Part shown: positions 9,825 to 21,527 of the stretch, in pieces
Numbering within the stretch: position 1 is the first letter of the stretch
Layout of the letters: each line of letters opens with the position of its first letter
Source: Lepidurus packardi
Lineage: Eukaryota > Arthropoda > Branchiopoda > Notostraca > Triopsidae
Direction: 5' to 3'
NCBI GenBank assembly: GCA_023053545.1
Contig: JAKZAN010000001.1
Span: forward strand, 4,856,565-4,920,564
Length of the DNA: 64,000 nucleotides
Translations under genes and position numbers: made by a program
Notes under the pieces: generated by a model
Seen by the model: the letters and a program-made list of their open reading frames with translations, nothing else
Told to the model about the DNA's origin: nothing
The model's database searches: none

Positions 9825-9879
9825 GGTCCAGGCAACCCGTACGAAATGAGGAACCTTCTAAGGTTGAAAAACTGAGGGC

Positions 9880-10180
9880 ACAATACACGAAAACTTTGGG
9901 AGAAAATGCAAAAGGCTCCTTCCTGGTTAACGATAGCAAGAAGACTTACCAAAACAAGTGACAACAATGAAAGTTATAGCGTCACTTGGCGTCACTTCCG
10001 GGGTGGCCAGTTCATTGCGTCATTGGTTCCCGAACCCGATTCCTTCGGGTTGCTATCCCCAGCATCAACGGTAGAGGATTGGACGAATAGGCGATATGTT
10101 GACGCCCTCTTTACCGGTGTCTGGGCGACACTTGATTAATATGGCGGCAAAACAACTCCTGTATGACACCTATAAATAGT
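9880..10180. promoter_or_regulatory. Putative PISD promoter, possibly bidirectional
   Basis: Upstream of PISD the sequence has an ETS-like ACTTCCGG (9994-10001) and a CRE/ATF-like ATTGCGTCA (10014-10022), both common in promoters of housekeeping genes. NOG1 fragments start on the opposite strand a few hundred bases to the right, so this may be the shared promoter of a divergent gene pair. The same motifs recur at about 19550, 39410 and 190-230. The assignment is from motif and position only. Confidence 0.4.
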
Positions 10181-10549
10181 CCAAAAATATGAGTTTCCTG
10201 GTTTTACCGACTGTGGAAAAGAATACGGGGTAGAACCAGGAGTGCATGCTAGAAATGGGTCGGGTGAACGTAAGCTTGGTTAATTTCTAGTTAAGTATTC
10301 ATATTTTTATGTATACTAATAACAGCTGGAAAGACAAATTCAGATGCAAAACCTGATGAGAGAACGCGTGGTAGCCACACAGATAGCTCGAGCATGAGAA
10401 TAGCTATATTGGATTGGAGTTTTTTCTATTGTGAGAGCATTAGGAAGGATTGATGGGTAACAAACTTCAAACTCTCTATACTAACATACTTACAGTGCTT
10501 GTACCTTTCATGTTTCTCACCTTCAAGTTATAAAAGGACCAGAAGACCT

Positions 10550-11272
10550 GGCCTACTATTATCCTGATTTCTGAGCAATGCGGACACAGCCTTGAAGAAC
10601 AGATTCATCTCTTTGAGAGCATCAAGCCACTATTTACTAAAGGTATATGCTTCATTATCCAGTGTGATATTTTTACTAATATTTGCTTTATTAGCCCATG
10701 CTTGTTACTTTCAAAAAGCGTTCGAGAATGATCATGTCCCAATTGTGCAAATGTCTACCGTCACCGAAGAAGGAGTAGTGGAAGTAAAGACAGACGTAAG
10801 GGCGGATTATTTATTGGTTTTCTGGTGTTCAATTTGGATTGTCTAGGCTTGTGAGCGTTGATTGCTAGCTCATCGTGTGGAAGGCAAGATGCGTAGCTAG
10901 AAGGTAGAAGGCGTCTTGAACCGTCTAAACGTAGGCGAACCCAGGCGAAAAGATAACGTTGTTCGTCCAGTTTGCATTCCGGACTCTGTTTCGCAGAAGA
11001 AAGCAGCTCAAGCTGAGAAGGAGAAAACAAAAAGGGCGGGACGAGCTATCGAATTGGAACAAGGGGACGACCACATTGTGGATTACAGAAAGAATTATGA
11101 CCTGCCATACGACTTCAAATACGACAAAATTCCAGAATTCTGATAAAACAAAAACATTGCCGACTACATTGATCCGGATCTTATGGTGGTTAGTTTACCG
11201 TTTTATCTCCGGCCGGTTTTTTTACTTTGTTATTTAAAAAAAAAAAAAAGAAATTGGAACAGTTGGAAAAGG
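10550..11272 (+). pseudogene. NOG1: NOG1/GTPBP4 fragment, unit 1
   Basis: Exon pieces lie at about 10552-10642, 10695-10795 and 10847-11185, plus a stub (KLEQLEK) near 11251-11270. The peptides SEQCGHSLEEQIHLFESIK, QMSTVTEEGVVEVK, LLAHRVEGKM, VLNRLNVGEP and ADYIDPDLM match the order in NOG1. The same in-frame stops as in unit 0 occur after ACER, after MRS and after KIPEF. Compared with unit 0, everything between the LEK peptide and the NOG1 3' UTR is deleted, so the C-terminal third is gone. A poly-A/poly-T tract sits at the deletion edge (11233-11250). Confidence 0.8.
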
Positions 11273-11637
11273 CTAACTGGGTAGTTTCGAAATCTTTTAT
11301 GGCACTTGAAATTAAATCTGGAAGGACTTGAGAAGAGAATACAAGTTTGCCTTGAAATAAACTTTGAAATGACTTTTTACTCGTTTATTACTGCTGATTT
11401 TGAGATGTTTTTGACTTTCCTTCAGTTCCAAATGAGCTGTTTTGCTCCCTCCCCCCGTAATACGTACTTGCGTATTTGTTGTACCCATAGAGCGCTCCCT
11501 GTAATACGTACTTGCTTATTAGAAATATACGAAATAACAATGTCTGAACCTTACAAATCGGATTTTCCGGATGCAAAGTCTACAAAACTTCTCTTAAAAG
11601 GTGCTCTCATCCATCCTATTCTTCAGAAGTAGCCCCT

Positions 11638-12278
11638 AATCACAACGCAGGGACCATCTTATTTTTACTCATACCCAAATCCTCCACATTTGGTGCCGTG
11701 ACCAGGATGAGCCGCACAGAAACGAAGTCCATTGATTGAGTGAAGATCAAATCCTCTCTACTTTCTCAACCCATCGTTAATACCTTCGAAACAATGAATA
11801 ACCTTGAGCAAGAAGACGCCCCCACGAAACAAGAAGCCACTGCTGATCTCCTGAGCTCCCTCGAAGAATACCTTCAAGACTTGAAAGTCCTTTATCAAGA
11901 AATCGAAGACAAGTGACCTCGAAGACGTCCTGAAAACTCATTTCGACGTCCTGAAAAAACTAAAGCAATCGTGGAATGGTCCCGACCAGTGATGAATTGA
12001 ATAGTTTCCTCGATCTTCATACTATCGTCGATTTGTGAAAGGTTTTGCTGACATTGCCAAGCCGCTATATAAACTAACCGAAAAGAATGTTCCCTTTGAG
12101 TGGTCCGTGTTATGTGAGGAAGCTTTGACAGATCTTAAACGGCTCCTTTCTTCAACTCCTGTACTCGCTTTTCCTGATCTGTCCCAAACACTTCTAGTGG
12201 ACAGCGACGCCAGTAATATTGGGCTAGGAGCCGTGTTGTCACAAGAAATTGACACTGTTGAACGTCCTATAGCATATG
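11638..12278 (+). mobile_element. Ty3/Gypsy remnant G1, unit 2 copy, 5' part
   Basis: The content equals 5766-6410 of unit 1: LTR tail, primer-binding-like TGGTGCCGTGACC, the short gag start, and the RNase H segment with VDSDASNIGLGAVLSQ. It is interrupted in the RNase H region by the hAT element that follows and resumes after it. Confidence 0.85.
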
Positions 12279-12436
12279 CAGGGGCGGACTGGCTCTACAG
12301 CGGGCAAGGGGGATTTTCTACCTGCCGGCGCCGCTGAGTAATAAAGATGGTATTTGAAATAACATTTTATTTGTCACAGAAACGCAAACATACACTGGGT
12401 TATTTTAAGGTGAGCTATCTTTGGCGTGGGAACAAT

Positions 12437-15395
12437 TTATTTGGTAAGCAAACGACTCATTAGGCTGGAGCTACGACGCATAAAAACAAGTACATCTTCG
12501 AACTTCACTTCTTCAGCTAAATCTCGTTCAACGATCATCAACATTAGAGCTTCCAAACGGGATTGAATCAAATTAGCACGTAAACGAGTTTTAATAATTT
12601 TAAGCTTGCTGCATGCACGTTCACACGAGACTTGTGTGAAGGACAATGTCAGCAGATAATCATAAACAGTAAAAAGATTTATATACGCTGCTGCATACAA
12701 GTTGTACCTGTACAAAACCTTATGCACGCATGATATGCAAGACGTGCAGCTACCTGTACATAGCAGGGTTACATTTCTTCCCGTAGAACTAGAAATTCGC
12801 CCGGTTCGTTCGTGAGATCCCTCTTGTTCATCGGTGTCGCTCGCAGAGCACTCTGAGAAAGATTCATTTTCACATGCCTGATCAAGTTCAACATTCTTTT
12901 CACACTCCACTGTAAGACTAGACGATCTTGGAGAATTTTCGTCTTCCAAGAAAGAAACAAGTGAGGGGTATTGCTGTGAAAAACTGATCAGCTCTTTCCT
13001 TAGCTTAATAGGATCTACACACGCTTGCCTCGAAATTTTCTGCAGACTAGTGGGTTGAATTAGGCCAGGATTTGCAGAAATGCTTGCAAACTGTCGTGGG
13101 TCAAATAATTGCGCGTCGTTCATTAAGTCAGAATTCTGTAAAAACCGTTCATTCAAACCAGTTACCAAATGGTCGACCACTGCCCTGAAAACTTCCACTC
13201 GAAATCTGAGCAAGGGGTCAAGAGGCCTTTCGTCGGCAGTGTTCTCCCCTGGCATTCGTTTTCTCCGTGACACGAAAATTTCTTTCAACTCTTCTGGAAT
13301 TACAATTTCATAATTGATGGCGTCAGAATTCGCAATTCTTTCATTCATTAAGCGCGCAAATTTCGTGGCTGCTTCGTGAACTTTCTCGAATTTCAAGTCC
13401 AGCAGACTTATTTTTGCGCGCTCTACCATTAGGTATGCGGTAAGAATATCCAAGCCTTTGGTCTGCAAATATCTTGATACAGGACCAAAAATGGAAAAGA
13501 TTTCTAGGAAGACATGCGCTATGAGAATGTTTTTGAAATCGTTAAATCCAAGCAGTAAAGATTCGGCCTCTGACGCGACACTACCACTCCTATCAAATTT
13601 GCCTGAATTTGCGATCTCTAACAGAGCAGCTAACGTATCCAAGTAAAGGCTCCCAGGCTCACTGAACATTCTTTGCAAAGCTTTTTCTCTAGTCCACCAG
13701 CGTGTCTGGCCTATGGCCTGGAGCTTTTTTAACTTCTCATGGCCGAAATTGGCGCTTCTAAGTTGCCTCCATACATCAGCCCTCTTGCAAGAGTCTCCTA
13801 GGAAACATGCGAGCCTATTAAGCAAAGCAAAGAACTTAACTGCGTCAATGGGCTCGCAAGAGTCAATAATACACAAATTAAGTATATGGCAGTAACACCA
13901 AACGTATACAGCATCAGGTACTTCTTTGATAATATGAGCCTGTAGACCGCGAAATTCACCCCGCATGTTGGAAGCGCCATCGAAAGACATTCCGATTATA
14001 TTTGACATTTGCAAACCCTGCTGCGAAACGAAGTTTTGCAGAAGGATGTGCATACCAGCGCCTGTGCTGTCTCGGATCTCCAGTACTCCCAGAAGTCTCT
14101 CTTCGCGATTGCCATTTTCAACAAAACGAACTATCAGCATGCCTTGATTTACTGCATTCACATCTTGCGTTGAATCTAATTGGATACTGAATTTTTTCGC
14201 CCCAATCCGTTGAACGATCTTTCTTCTAAGCTGAACTAAGAACGCTTCTAAAACCTTGTTCACCGTTGTTTTGGAAAGGAAACTTACTAAATTACCTCTT
14301 CCGGAACTTTTTGATCCTTTTCTTGCCAACGATGACTTTCGGTTCTCACTCGATTCAACTGATTTCTTAACATGGTCACTAAGAACAGAGTCAAAAACCG
14401 AAACTAACTTAACGGTCTCTAAGAAGTTCCCGTGATTTAAAAAGGCATCATTAAGGTTATAAAGGGATTCATTTGTCCCGTGACCTCTAAAGGGAAGCCC
14501 CTGCTTACCAAGGTGTTTTACGACTTCGAACACACGAAACAATACATCTATGTTCTTTTCAACCTGGGTAGCTTTCAAATTCTGAAGGTCTTTGTTTATA
14601 AAAGAATCCACAGTTACGTTCTTTTTATGAGAAATAAAAGTTTCAACGCTCTCCAGGTGTGCTTTAGACGTCTCATGTCGCTCGACATTCTGGTAAGAAT
14701 GTCGAAAATCTGAGAATCCAGTGGTAAAGCTGGAGGTAAACCGACAGAAAGCGATGCAAATGCTGCAGTAGAGACTCTTGACTTCCCTGCCTTCGACGCG
14801 AACGGTTAGCCATGATCTGTGCACTTGACCTCCATTTGCTAGGGGACGATAGTACAATTTGTTGGGCACGTAAGGTATAAAATCAGTGTCGAGAAATGAT
14901 GTAGGCTGAATCGGGTGTTGTTTTACAAAACCGAGCTTTTCGAGCGGAGTGCTATTGTCGGGTAGGCAGAAATTGCTGATTGCTACATCATGCGAGTTGT
15001 TGGCAGAAGTCTGCTTTTTATGTAATGACAACTTGGGTGAAGAGCTGTCTCCTTTGTTTTCCTCCAGACAAGCGTCATCCTCAAGCTCAACTGTGCAACA
15101 TTTGTCGTCATTTGGCTCCTGACTAATTTCCGAAGGGAGAAACTCTCGAGCGAGGCATAAGTCAGACTGGGACTGGGAGCTAGCAAGTATTGTGGACTGC
15201 GCTGATGCCTATTGGGTAAAATTAAAACTAAAATTGTAGAAATGCATTGGAAAGGAGTTACGGCTAGATAATTACTGTAGCAAAGAAGCTAAGCTTCTGT
15301 TGTTTTGGTTCTTTACCGGCCTTTTCAAGCTCAGCAGCTCGTTTTTCTCTCACTCTCTCAGCGCCGCCTTTTTTAGCGGGCCTTCTTTCTTCCAT
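12437..15395 (-). CDS. hAT transposase, ZMYM1-like, two exons
   Basis: Exon 1 (15317-15395) codes for MEERRPAKKGG and a basic helix. The intron runs 15202-15316, and exon 2 is 15201-12437. The phases agree and give 947 residues, the usual size for this hAT subgroup. A TTF-type zinc finger follows (YCSICIAF near 172, RHETSKAH near 205). The catalytic core has QLDSTQD (Asp about 369) and GMSFDGASNM (Asp about 434). A WCYCHILNLC block and the TRWWTREKAL motif come next, and the C-terminal hAT dimerisation region has SCERACSKLKIIKTRLR. The protein should cut and paste the surrounding element in the nucleus. The acceptor was chosen because only ATCAG/CGCAG keeps the frame. No stop or frameshift is seen, so activity is plausible. 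Confidence 0.88.
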
Positions 15396-15700
15396 GTTGG
15401 CCAATTAATGAAATGCAAATGTCACTGAGCTTATGAAAACTCAGGTTGATAATGAAACGCAATGCGATGAAACACAAATCGCAAAATGCGTTAAACTGGA
15501 AAGGATACCTTACATTAGACGTCTTTACTAGAGCCGTGCTCTTCGCCTACTGATGCGAAAAAAACTAAAGCTAAAGGAGGGATAGCCAGCTACGTATAAA
15601 GGGCCGGTGAGGTTGTCATACCGTGGGAAACAAGCGACACTCTTCGTTCACAAAACCCTTTGCGCGGTTTTCTGTCGGGACGGAAAACAGCGCAAGAAGT

Positions 15701-15781
15701 GACTCGAGTAGCGCAACGCGTTCGAAATATTTGGCCAGCGGGTCTAGCCAAAGTTTTCGAACACGTTGCGCTGCCCGAGTC
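15701..15781. repeat. 35-bp near-perfect inverted repeat inside the hAT right end
   Basis: The arms at 15701-15735 and 15747-15781 pair with only a few mismatches around an 11-base loop. Shared blocks are GACTCG, AGCGCAACG, GTTCGAA and TTGGC. The structure lies about 170-250 bp inside the right end of the hAT, in the noncoding part upstream of the transposase start. It could be a binding site, a hairpin that shapes the element end, or a small nested palindrome. Confidence 0.85.
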
Positions 15782-15951
15782 ACACGTGCAAAGTTGCCTT
15801 ATAGCTTACACCCTTGCCTCAGCCAAGCTTGGCCAAGCTGGCTGGCATGCACTGGAGCTTATCAACTCAGAACTCCAGCACGAAAGAAAAGGTCTCGGAC
15901 AGCGGCGCATGGGGCACCTGCCCCAATGCCCCATAGGCCAGTCCGCCCCTG

Positions 15952-17788
15952 AGCATATGCAAGTCCATGCTTGATGAGACCATTTACTGTGTAACGCGGA
16001 AGGAGCTCCTGGCAGTTAAATTTGCTGTAATGCAATTTAGCCACTCTCTTCTGGGGAGACCGGTTATGCTTCGGACGGATAACATTTGCCGTGGCCGGGA
16101 TGAAAACTTGCAAGGAACCAACTGGACAGACTTTGCGATGGCTGAACTTGTTTGAATCGTATCAGTTCACAATTGAACAGCGGCCTGGACCAAAGCGTGG
16201 GAATGCGGATGCACTCTCAAGAAGACCATGTTCACAATGTGGACGTCATGAAGGAGTGGACGAAGAAGAAAAGAATGCCACATGGACCACAACGAGATGT
16301 CGTGTTAAATCATGTGGAATTGGCTAGTGACGGTAGCGTCGTAGTGTCCCAGGAAGAAGACGAGGAGATGAAAGTTATCAAGAGATGTTTACAAGAACTT
16401 TATAAACCGTGTCTGCAAGCTATGAGTCAGCCGTTGCGCAGCTACTGGGCCCAAAGGAAAAATGTGAGTCTTCGTGGTGGCGGGTTTTACGGCGAATGGA
16501 TTTCGACAAACGGATCTCAGCACCTGCATCTTGTGCCTAAAGCAAAGCAAGAGGAAATCTTCAGAAGTTACCACGGTGGTAATTCTGGGGCTCATATGAG
16601 AAGTAAAAACATCTTAGAAAATTTGCGATCACGTTTGTATTGGCCCAAGATGCGGAACAATGTTGAAGGGTGGTGTAAAGGCTGCGTGACATGTGTGCAG
16701 CGAAATCCTCCATCCCAAAAGACTAGAGCGCCATTGAACCCTGTGCAACCTAGATTTCCAAGTGACATTGTAGCTATGGATATACTGGGTCCTCTGCCTG
16801 AAACAGTAGATCATTATCGCTATAGTTTGGTTGTCGGGGATTTGTTCCCAAAGTGGGTGGAGGCATATCCTATTCCAGATCAGGAAGCCACTACTATCGC
16901 CACCAAGCTCTATGGGGAATACATGAGAAGGTATGGAGTGCCGCTTCAGCTTCATTCCGAGCAAGGTAGAAGTTTTGAATCAAGAACTGTGAGCGAAATC
17001 TGCCGGTTGCTCAAAATCAAGAAAACTAGAACTACTCCATACCATCCGGAGAGTGAGGAATGTATTGAAAGGGCCAATAGGACGATTTTAGCAGGCCTCA
17101 GTAAACTCATCGACGAAGGTGATGAAACCTGTGTTGCCTAGTGTTTTACTTGCGTACCGGACGAGTGTTCAAAGTTCCTCGACTTTCACTCCTGCACGTT
17201 TACAATTTGGTAGACCGTTGTTCTTACCAGAAGATAGAGTTTTCGGTGGTGGTACCAGTTTCAACGTCTCAATACGCGGCAAAACTGGAGACAACTCTTC
17301 CTACCATTTTTGAACAAGCTCGAACACGGTTGGGATTTGCACAATGTTATCAGAAGATTTATTACGACAGCAAAACTTTAAACCAGGAAATCCAAATGGG
17401 GGACTCCGTTTGGCTCTTCAATCCTTCCCCGAAGAGAGGAAAGTTCCCCAAGTTTCACCGACCTTGGACGGTTATGAAACGAATTTCGGATCAAGTTGTC
17501 CACATTAAAAACACCATTTCGGGTGCATATGAACAATTTAAAGAAGGGACACCATTAAGGCGAGTGACCATTATGCAAAGCCGGACTTTCACTACCATTA
17601 AAGGTACCATTCCCGACAGGAAAAAAATAGACAAACGTTACACAATAAAATTTGTATTAAAGAAAATTCACTGGGAGGATACAACAAATCACCACACAAA
17701 AATCACGATAATTTTCACGCAAAATACGGAAATTTCACTGAAACGAATAGCCAGACATCTTAGAACCCACATTAATGCTACGGTTTAG
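15952..17788 (+). pseudogene. pol: Ty3/Gypsy remnant G1, unit 2 copy, 3' part (integrase)
   Basis: The RNase H tail and integrase resume after the hAT target duplication and are nearly identical to 6403-8235. The HHCC zinc site, AMDILGPLP, the HSEQG variant of the second catalytic position and ECIERANR are all present. The frame breaks again near 17140, where the reading frame LLAYRTSVQSSSTFTPARL overlaps the following one. As in unit 1, the end runs straight into the 3' end of PISD on the other strand. Confidence 0.85.
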
Positions 17789-19377
17789 AATTTTGAGCGA
17801 TAGCTTGACCGACTCGAACGATTTGCCCAAGCTGGACGGTAAATTTAAAGTCCTTGGGGGCCTGAAAAATAAGGACCATTGTAGAGCCAAAGTTAAACTC
17901 ACCGAATACTTCACCTTTCTCCTGATGGAGACCCTCCCCGCCTGCACGTTCCTTGCGGAAGTTGTAGTCCGTCGTCCTGCGACGTCCGGCACGACAGTTT
18001 GTTTCCAATTCCTACAATACAAAGAAAAGAAAACTGTCAAGTCACTTTCAAAAACGCAAACTCGTCGACTAACTTACTGGATCTTTATAGACTCGTATGG
18101 AGCCGACATTGGTAGCTCCGACCGCTGTCATGCTGAACAAGCCGTACTGCCACTGGCCAAAGTAAACGGCTCGCTCGTTGAGGGCAAGTAAGCCGGGGAC
18201 CCATTTGGAAACGCTTGGGTTCACACTAAGGAGTTCCCCTAAGATAATATTCCGGTTAGTAACACCCTTTGTTGTTCTCATGGCGAATTACCTGGAAAGT
18301 GTCGCCGCAATGAAATATCCCATTCAACGGGGGAATGAAACCGATGGTAGTCCCCGGGCGCCAGATAGATGACACAGTAGTGGAGGCCGGAGGTTGGGGA
18401 CCCTGTTGAGAGTTGCACCAGTTCAGAGGGTCCCAAAAACTGGCTCAGGGAGTAATACACCCCCTTCACCTGTCCCAACAGTCCATTCCGGTCCACTGCG
18501 CCCAAATGGAGGACTTTCCCATCGGCTGGTGACACCTGTTGTAGAAAACAAACAATATTTAGTACGAGAAACGAGTGCATAAAAAACCCCATCAACTTAC
18601 AATGCAGTCCGTAGTGTTGATAGGGCGTGCGCCTGGTTTAAGCGGCCGTCGAAAAAATTCGCCGATGCTGGAGTAGTCGGACAGGTTGTCCGATGCGGCT
18701 TCTTCGACGTTTACGCCAAACGTCCGCGCGTAGAACCCAAGGACCGGCTTCCTCATCCACCGAGGCAAACGGGTGTTGGCCAGTCGTCCCCAGGTGCGCG
18801 ACAGGGTCGCCCAGGGCAAGCTGCGATAAGCACGTACCTGTTAACCAAGATAAAAGCATATTAGGTACTTGACTCACATAGCAATTGCTACGCCAGATAG
18901 ATACAGAAGATCGTATTAGTCAAAAGAAATTCCCTTAGGGGATTGTATTGATCTTACCTTAAAGTCTCGCGCACAGGCATGCCACGAACGAGGCAAAGCG
19001 ATCCGTGGAGCAGCGTCATCTGTTAAAGAAAACACAAGTCAAGTGTTAGGGAGACTGAACAAAAGGTCCCATAATATATATCACAGAAAAATACGTACGT
19101 ACAACGAACGTACATAGGAAACAACAACAGAAAAAAGCTGCTTAGGATTTCAGGAGAATTGGGCCATCCATGACCTCCAAATTACAACAAGACGATCAGG
19201 ACTTCGTTCACAATTTTTTATGGGTATTTCTGGAAAATAAAAACCGATTAGGACTCTGTTGCTTTCTTATCGAAAGGGAAAAACCATAGCACTCGCGGTT
19301 GAAACTATTTGGCTAAGCTTCTTCTGAGACTAGATGTACTTGAATAGTAAACAAAAAGGCAAAAAACGCTTACCCAT
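17778..19377 (-). CDS. PISD: Phosphatidylserine decarboxylase, copy 2
   Basis: Same six-exon structure as copy 1, shifted by 9553 bp: 19374-19377, 18958-19019, 18601-18837, 18292-18535, 18078-18238, 17778-18011. The splice sites, the [15 protein letters not shown] and FGST motifs and the stop are intact. One amino-acid change is visible relative to copy 1 (His to Arg, about 22-24 residues before the FGST serine). The upstream ETS-like and CRE-like motifs are also kept. Whether copies 1-3 are all transcribed cannot be told from sequence. Given near identity, they may be products of very recent duplication with no time to decay. Confidence 0.83.
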
Positions 19378-20095
19378 GGTCCAGGCAACCCGTACGAAAT
19401 GAGGAACCTTCTAAGGTTGAAAAACTGAGGGCACAATACACGAAAACTTTGGGAGAAAATGCAAAAGGCTCCTTCCTGGTTAACGATAGCAAGAAGACTT
19501 ACCAAAACAAGTGACAACAATGAAAGTTATAGCGTCACTTGGCGTCACTTCCGGGGTGGCCAGTTCATTGCGTCATTGGTTCCCGAACCCGATTCCTTCG
19601 GGTTGCTATCCCCAGCATCAACGGTAGAGGGTTGGACGAATAGGCGATATGTTGACGCCCTCTTTACCGGTGTCTGGGCGATTAATATGGCGGCAAAACA
19701 ACTCCTGTATGACACCTATAAATAGTCCAAAAATATGAGTTCCCTGGTTTCACCGACTGTGGAAAAGAATACGGGGTAGAACCAGGAGTGCATGATAGAA
19801 ATGGGTCGGGTGAACGTAAGCTTGGTTAATTTCTAGTTAAGTATTCATATTTTTATGTATACTAATAACAGCTGGAAAGACAAATTCAGATGCAAAACCT
19901 GATGAGAGAACGCGTGGTAGCCACACAGATAGCTCGAGCATGAGAATAGCTATATTGGATTGGAGTTTTTTCTATTGTGAGTGCATTAGGAAGGATTGAT
20001 GGGTAACAAACTTCAAACTCTCTATACTAACATACTTACAGTGCTTGTACCTTTCATGTTTCTCACCTTCAAGTTATAAAAGGACCAGAAGACCT

Positions 20096-20820
20096 GGCCT
20101 ACTATTGCCCTTATTTCTGAGCAATGCGGACACAGCCTTGAAGAACAGATTCATCTCTTTGAGAGCATCAAGCCACTATTTACTAAAGGTATATGCTTCA
20201 TTATCCAGTGTGATATTTTTACTAATATTTGCTTTATTAGCCCATGCTTGTTACTTTCAAAAAGCGTTCGAGAATGATCATGTCCCAATTGTGCAAATGT
20301 CTACCGTCACCGAAGAAGGAGTAGTGGAAGTAAAGACAGACGTAAGGGCGGATTATTTATTGGTTTTCTGGTGTTCAATTTGGATTGTCTAGGCTTGTGA
20401 GCGTTGATTGCTAGCGCATCGTGTGGAAGGCAAGATGCGTAGCTAGAAGGTAGAAGGCGTCTTGAACCGTCTAAACGTAGGCGAACCCAGGCGAAAAGAT
20501 AACGTTGTTCGTCCAGTTTGCATTCCGGACTCTGTTTCGCAGAAGAAAGCAGCTCAAGCTGAGAAGGAGAAAACAAAAAGGACGGGACGAGCTATCGAAT
20601 TGGAACAAGGGGACGACCACATTGTGGATTACAGAAAGAATTATGACCTGCCATACGACTTCAAATACGACAAAATTCCAGAATTCTGATAAAACAAAAA
20701 CATTGCCGACTACATTGATCCGGATCTTATGGTGGTTAGTTTACCGTTTTATCTCCGGCCGGTTTTTTTACTTTGTTATCTTAAAAAAAAAAGAAATTGG
20801 AGCAGTTGGAAAATGCTAAC
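20096..20820 (+). pseudogene. NOG1: NOG1/GTPBP4 fragment, unit 2
   Basis: The content matches 10550-11272: three exon pieces with SEQCGHSLEEQ, QMSTVTEEGVVEVK, VLNRLNVGEP and ADYIDPDLM, the same in-frame stops, and the same deletion that joins the LEQLEK peptide to the NOG1 3' UTR. A TATAAAAGG box lies about 20 bases before the first exon piece, in the copied spacer. No protein is expected. Confidence 0.8.
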
Positions 20821-20924
20821 TGGGTAGTTTCGACATCATTTATGGCCCTTGAAATTAAATCTGGAAGGACTTGAGAAGAGAATACAAGTTTCCCTTGAAA
20901 TAAACTTTGAAATGACTTTTTACT

Positions 20925-21180
20925 CGTTTATTACTGCTGATTTTGAGATGTTTTTGACTTTCCTTCAGTTCCAAATGAGCTGTTTTGCTCCCTCCCCCCG
21001 TAATACGTACTTGCGTATTTGTTGTACCCATAGAGCGCTCCCTGTAATACGTACTTGCTTATTAGAAATAGACGAAAGAACAATGTCTGAACCTTACAAA
21101 TCGGATTTTCCGGATTCAAAGTCTACAAAACTTCTCTTAAAAGGTGCTCTCATCCATCCTATTCTTCTGAAGTAGCCCCT
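20925..21180 (+). repeat. Unit 3 start, truncated
   Basis: This is the third copy of the unit leader (compare 5500-5765 and 11385-11637), with the 30-codon ORF MSEPYKSDFPD (third copy changed near its end). Similarity stops exactly after AGTAGCCCCT at 21180. In units 1 and 2 the Gypsy remnant begins at that point, so 21180/21181 may be the original empty side of the Gypsy insertion. Confidence 0.8.
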
Positions 21181-21527
21181 GACTGTACGGAATGGACTGT
21201 ATACTTTCTTATAAGGGATGAAATGCTGGCTGGTGGTTTCAGACGGAATTTAGCGTTGAATTAGAATGGAGGTTTATTGAAAGTCAAATAATGCTTGACA
21301 ACAGAAGGATAACAACAAAAAAGGGGGGTCACACTTGGGTGCAGAATTACACCTCTCTGTTGTCTACCTATCAACTCGTTGCTACTGGAATTCGCGGAAG
21401 AATATCTCGGATCCTTGATCCCCACTCGTTCACTCGTGCTATACACGTGACAATCCGGATGCTGCACGCTATAAGCACGTGATGGTTGCATGTTCTTTTG
21501 TATGGTAAAAGCAGTCTTATAAGTTGT

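Larger units (their letters stand above)
5500..11384. repeat. Tandem segmental duplication, unit 1
   Basis: The segment of about 5.88 kb repeats head to tail in unit 2, starting at 11385. The offset is about 5872 bp up to the hAT insertion and about 9553 bp after it. Contents in order are a short leader with a 30-codon ORF, a Gypsy remnant (5766-8235), PISD on the minus strand (8225-9824), a shared upstream region, a spacer, and a NOG1 fragment. The two units differ by a handful of substitutions in about 4.7 kb that I could compare by eye, for example at 6915, 7180s-7630s and 8400s. Confidence 0.9.
12279..15951 (-). mobile_element. Intact hAT transposon with exact ends
   Basis: The 3673-bp element has perfect 15-bp terminal inverted repeats: CAGGGGCGGACTGGC at the left and its reverse complement at the right. 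The 8-bp target duplication AGCATATG lies at 12271-12278 and 15952-15959. Unit 1 preserves the empty site (6398-6405 with flanks), so the insertion is dated after the tandem duplication. It encodes one transposase gene on the minus strand with no visible defect. The right end holds a 35-bp inverted repeat and GC-rich small palindromes (ATGGGGCA..TGCCCCAT) that may be transposase-binding sequence. Confidence 0.95.
11385..20925. repeat. Tandem segmental duplication, unit 2 (with hAT insertion)
   Basis: This is the second head-to-tail copy of the unit at 5500-11384. It contains the same Gypsy remnant, PISD and NOG1 fragment in the same order, plus a 3673-bp hAT element with its 8-bp duplication. 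The unit ends where the NOG1 3' UTR leads into unit 3. Scattered substitutions relative to unit 1 (for example His to Arg in PISD exon 6) argue that this is a real duplication and not an assembly echo. Confidence 0.9.
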
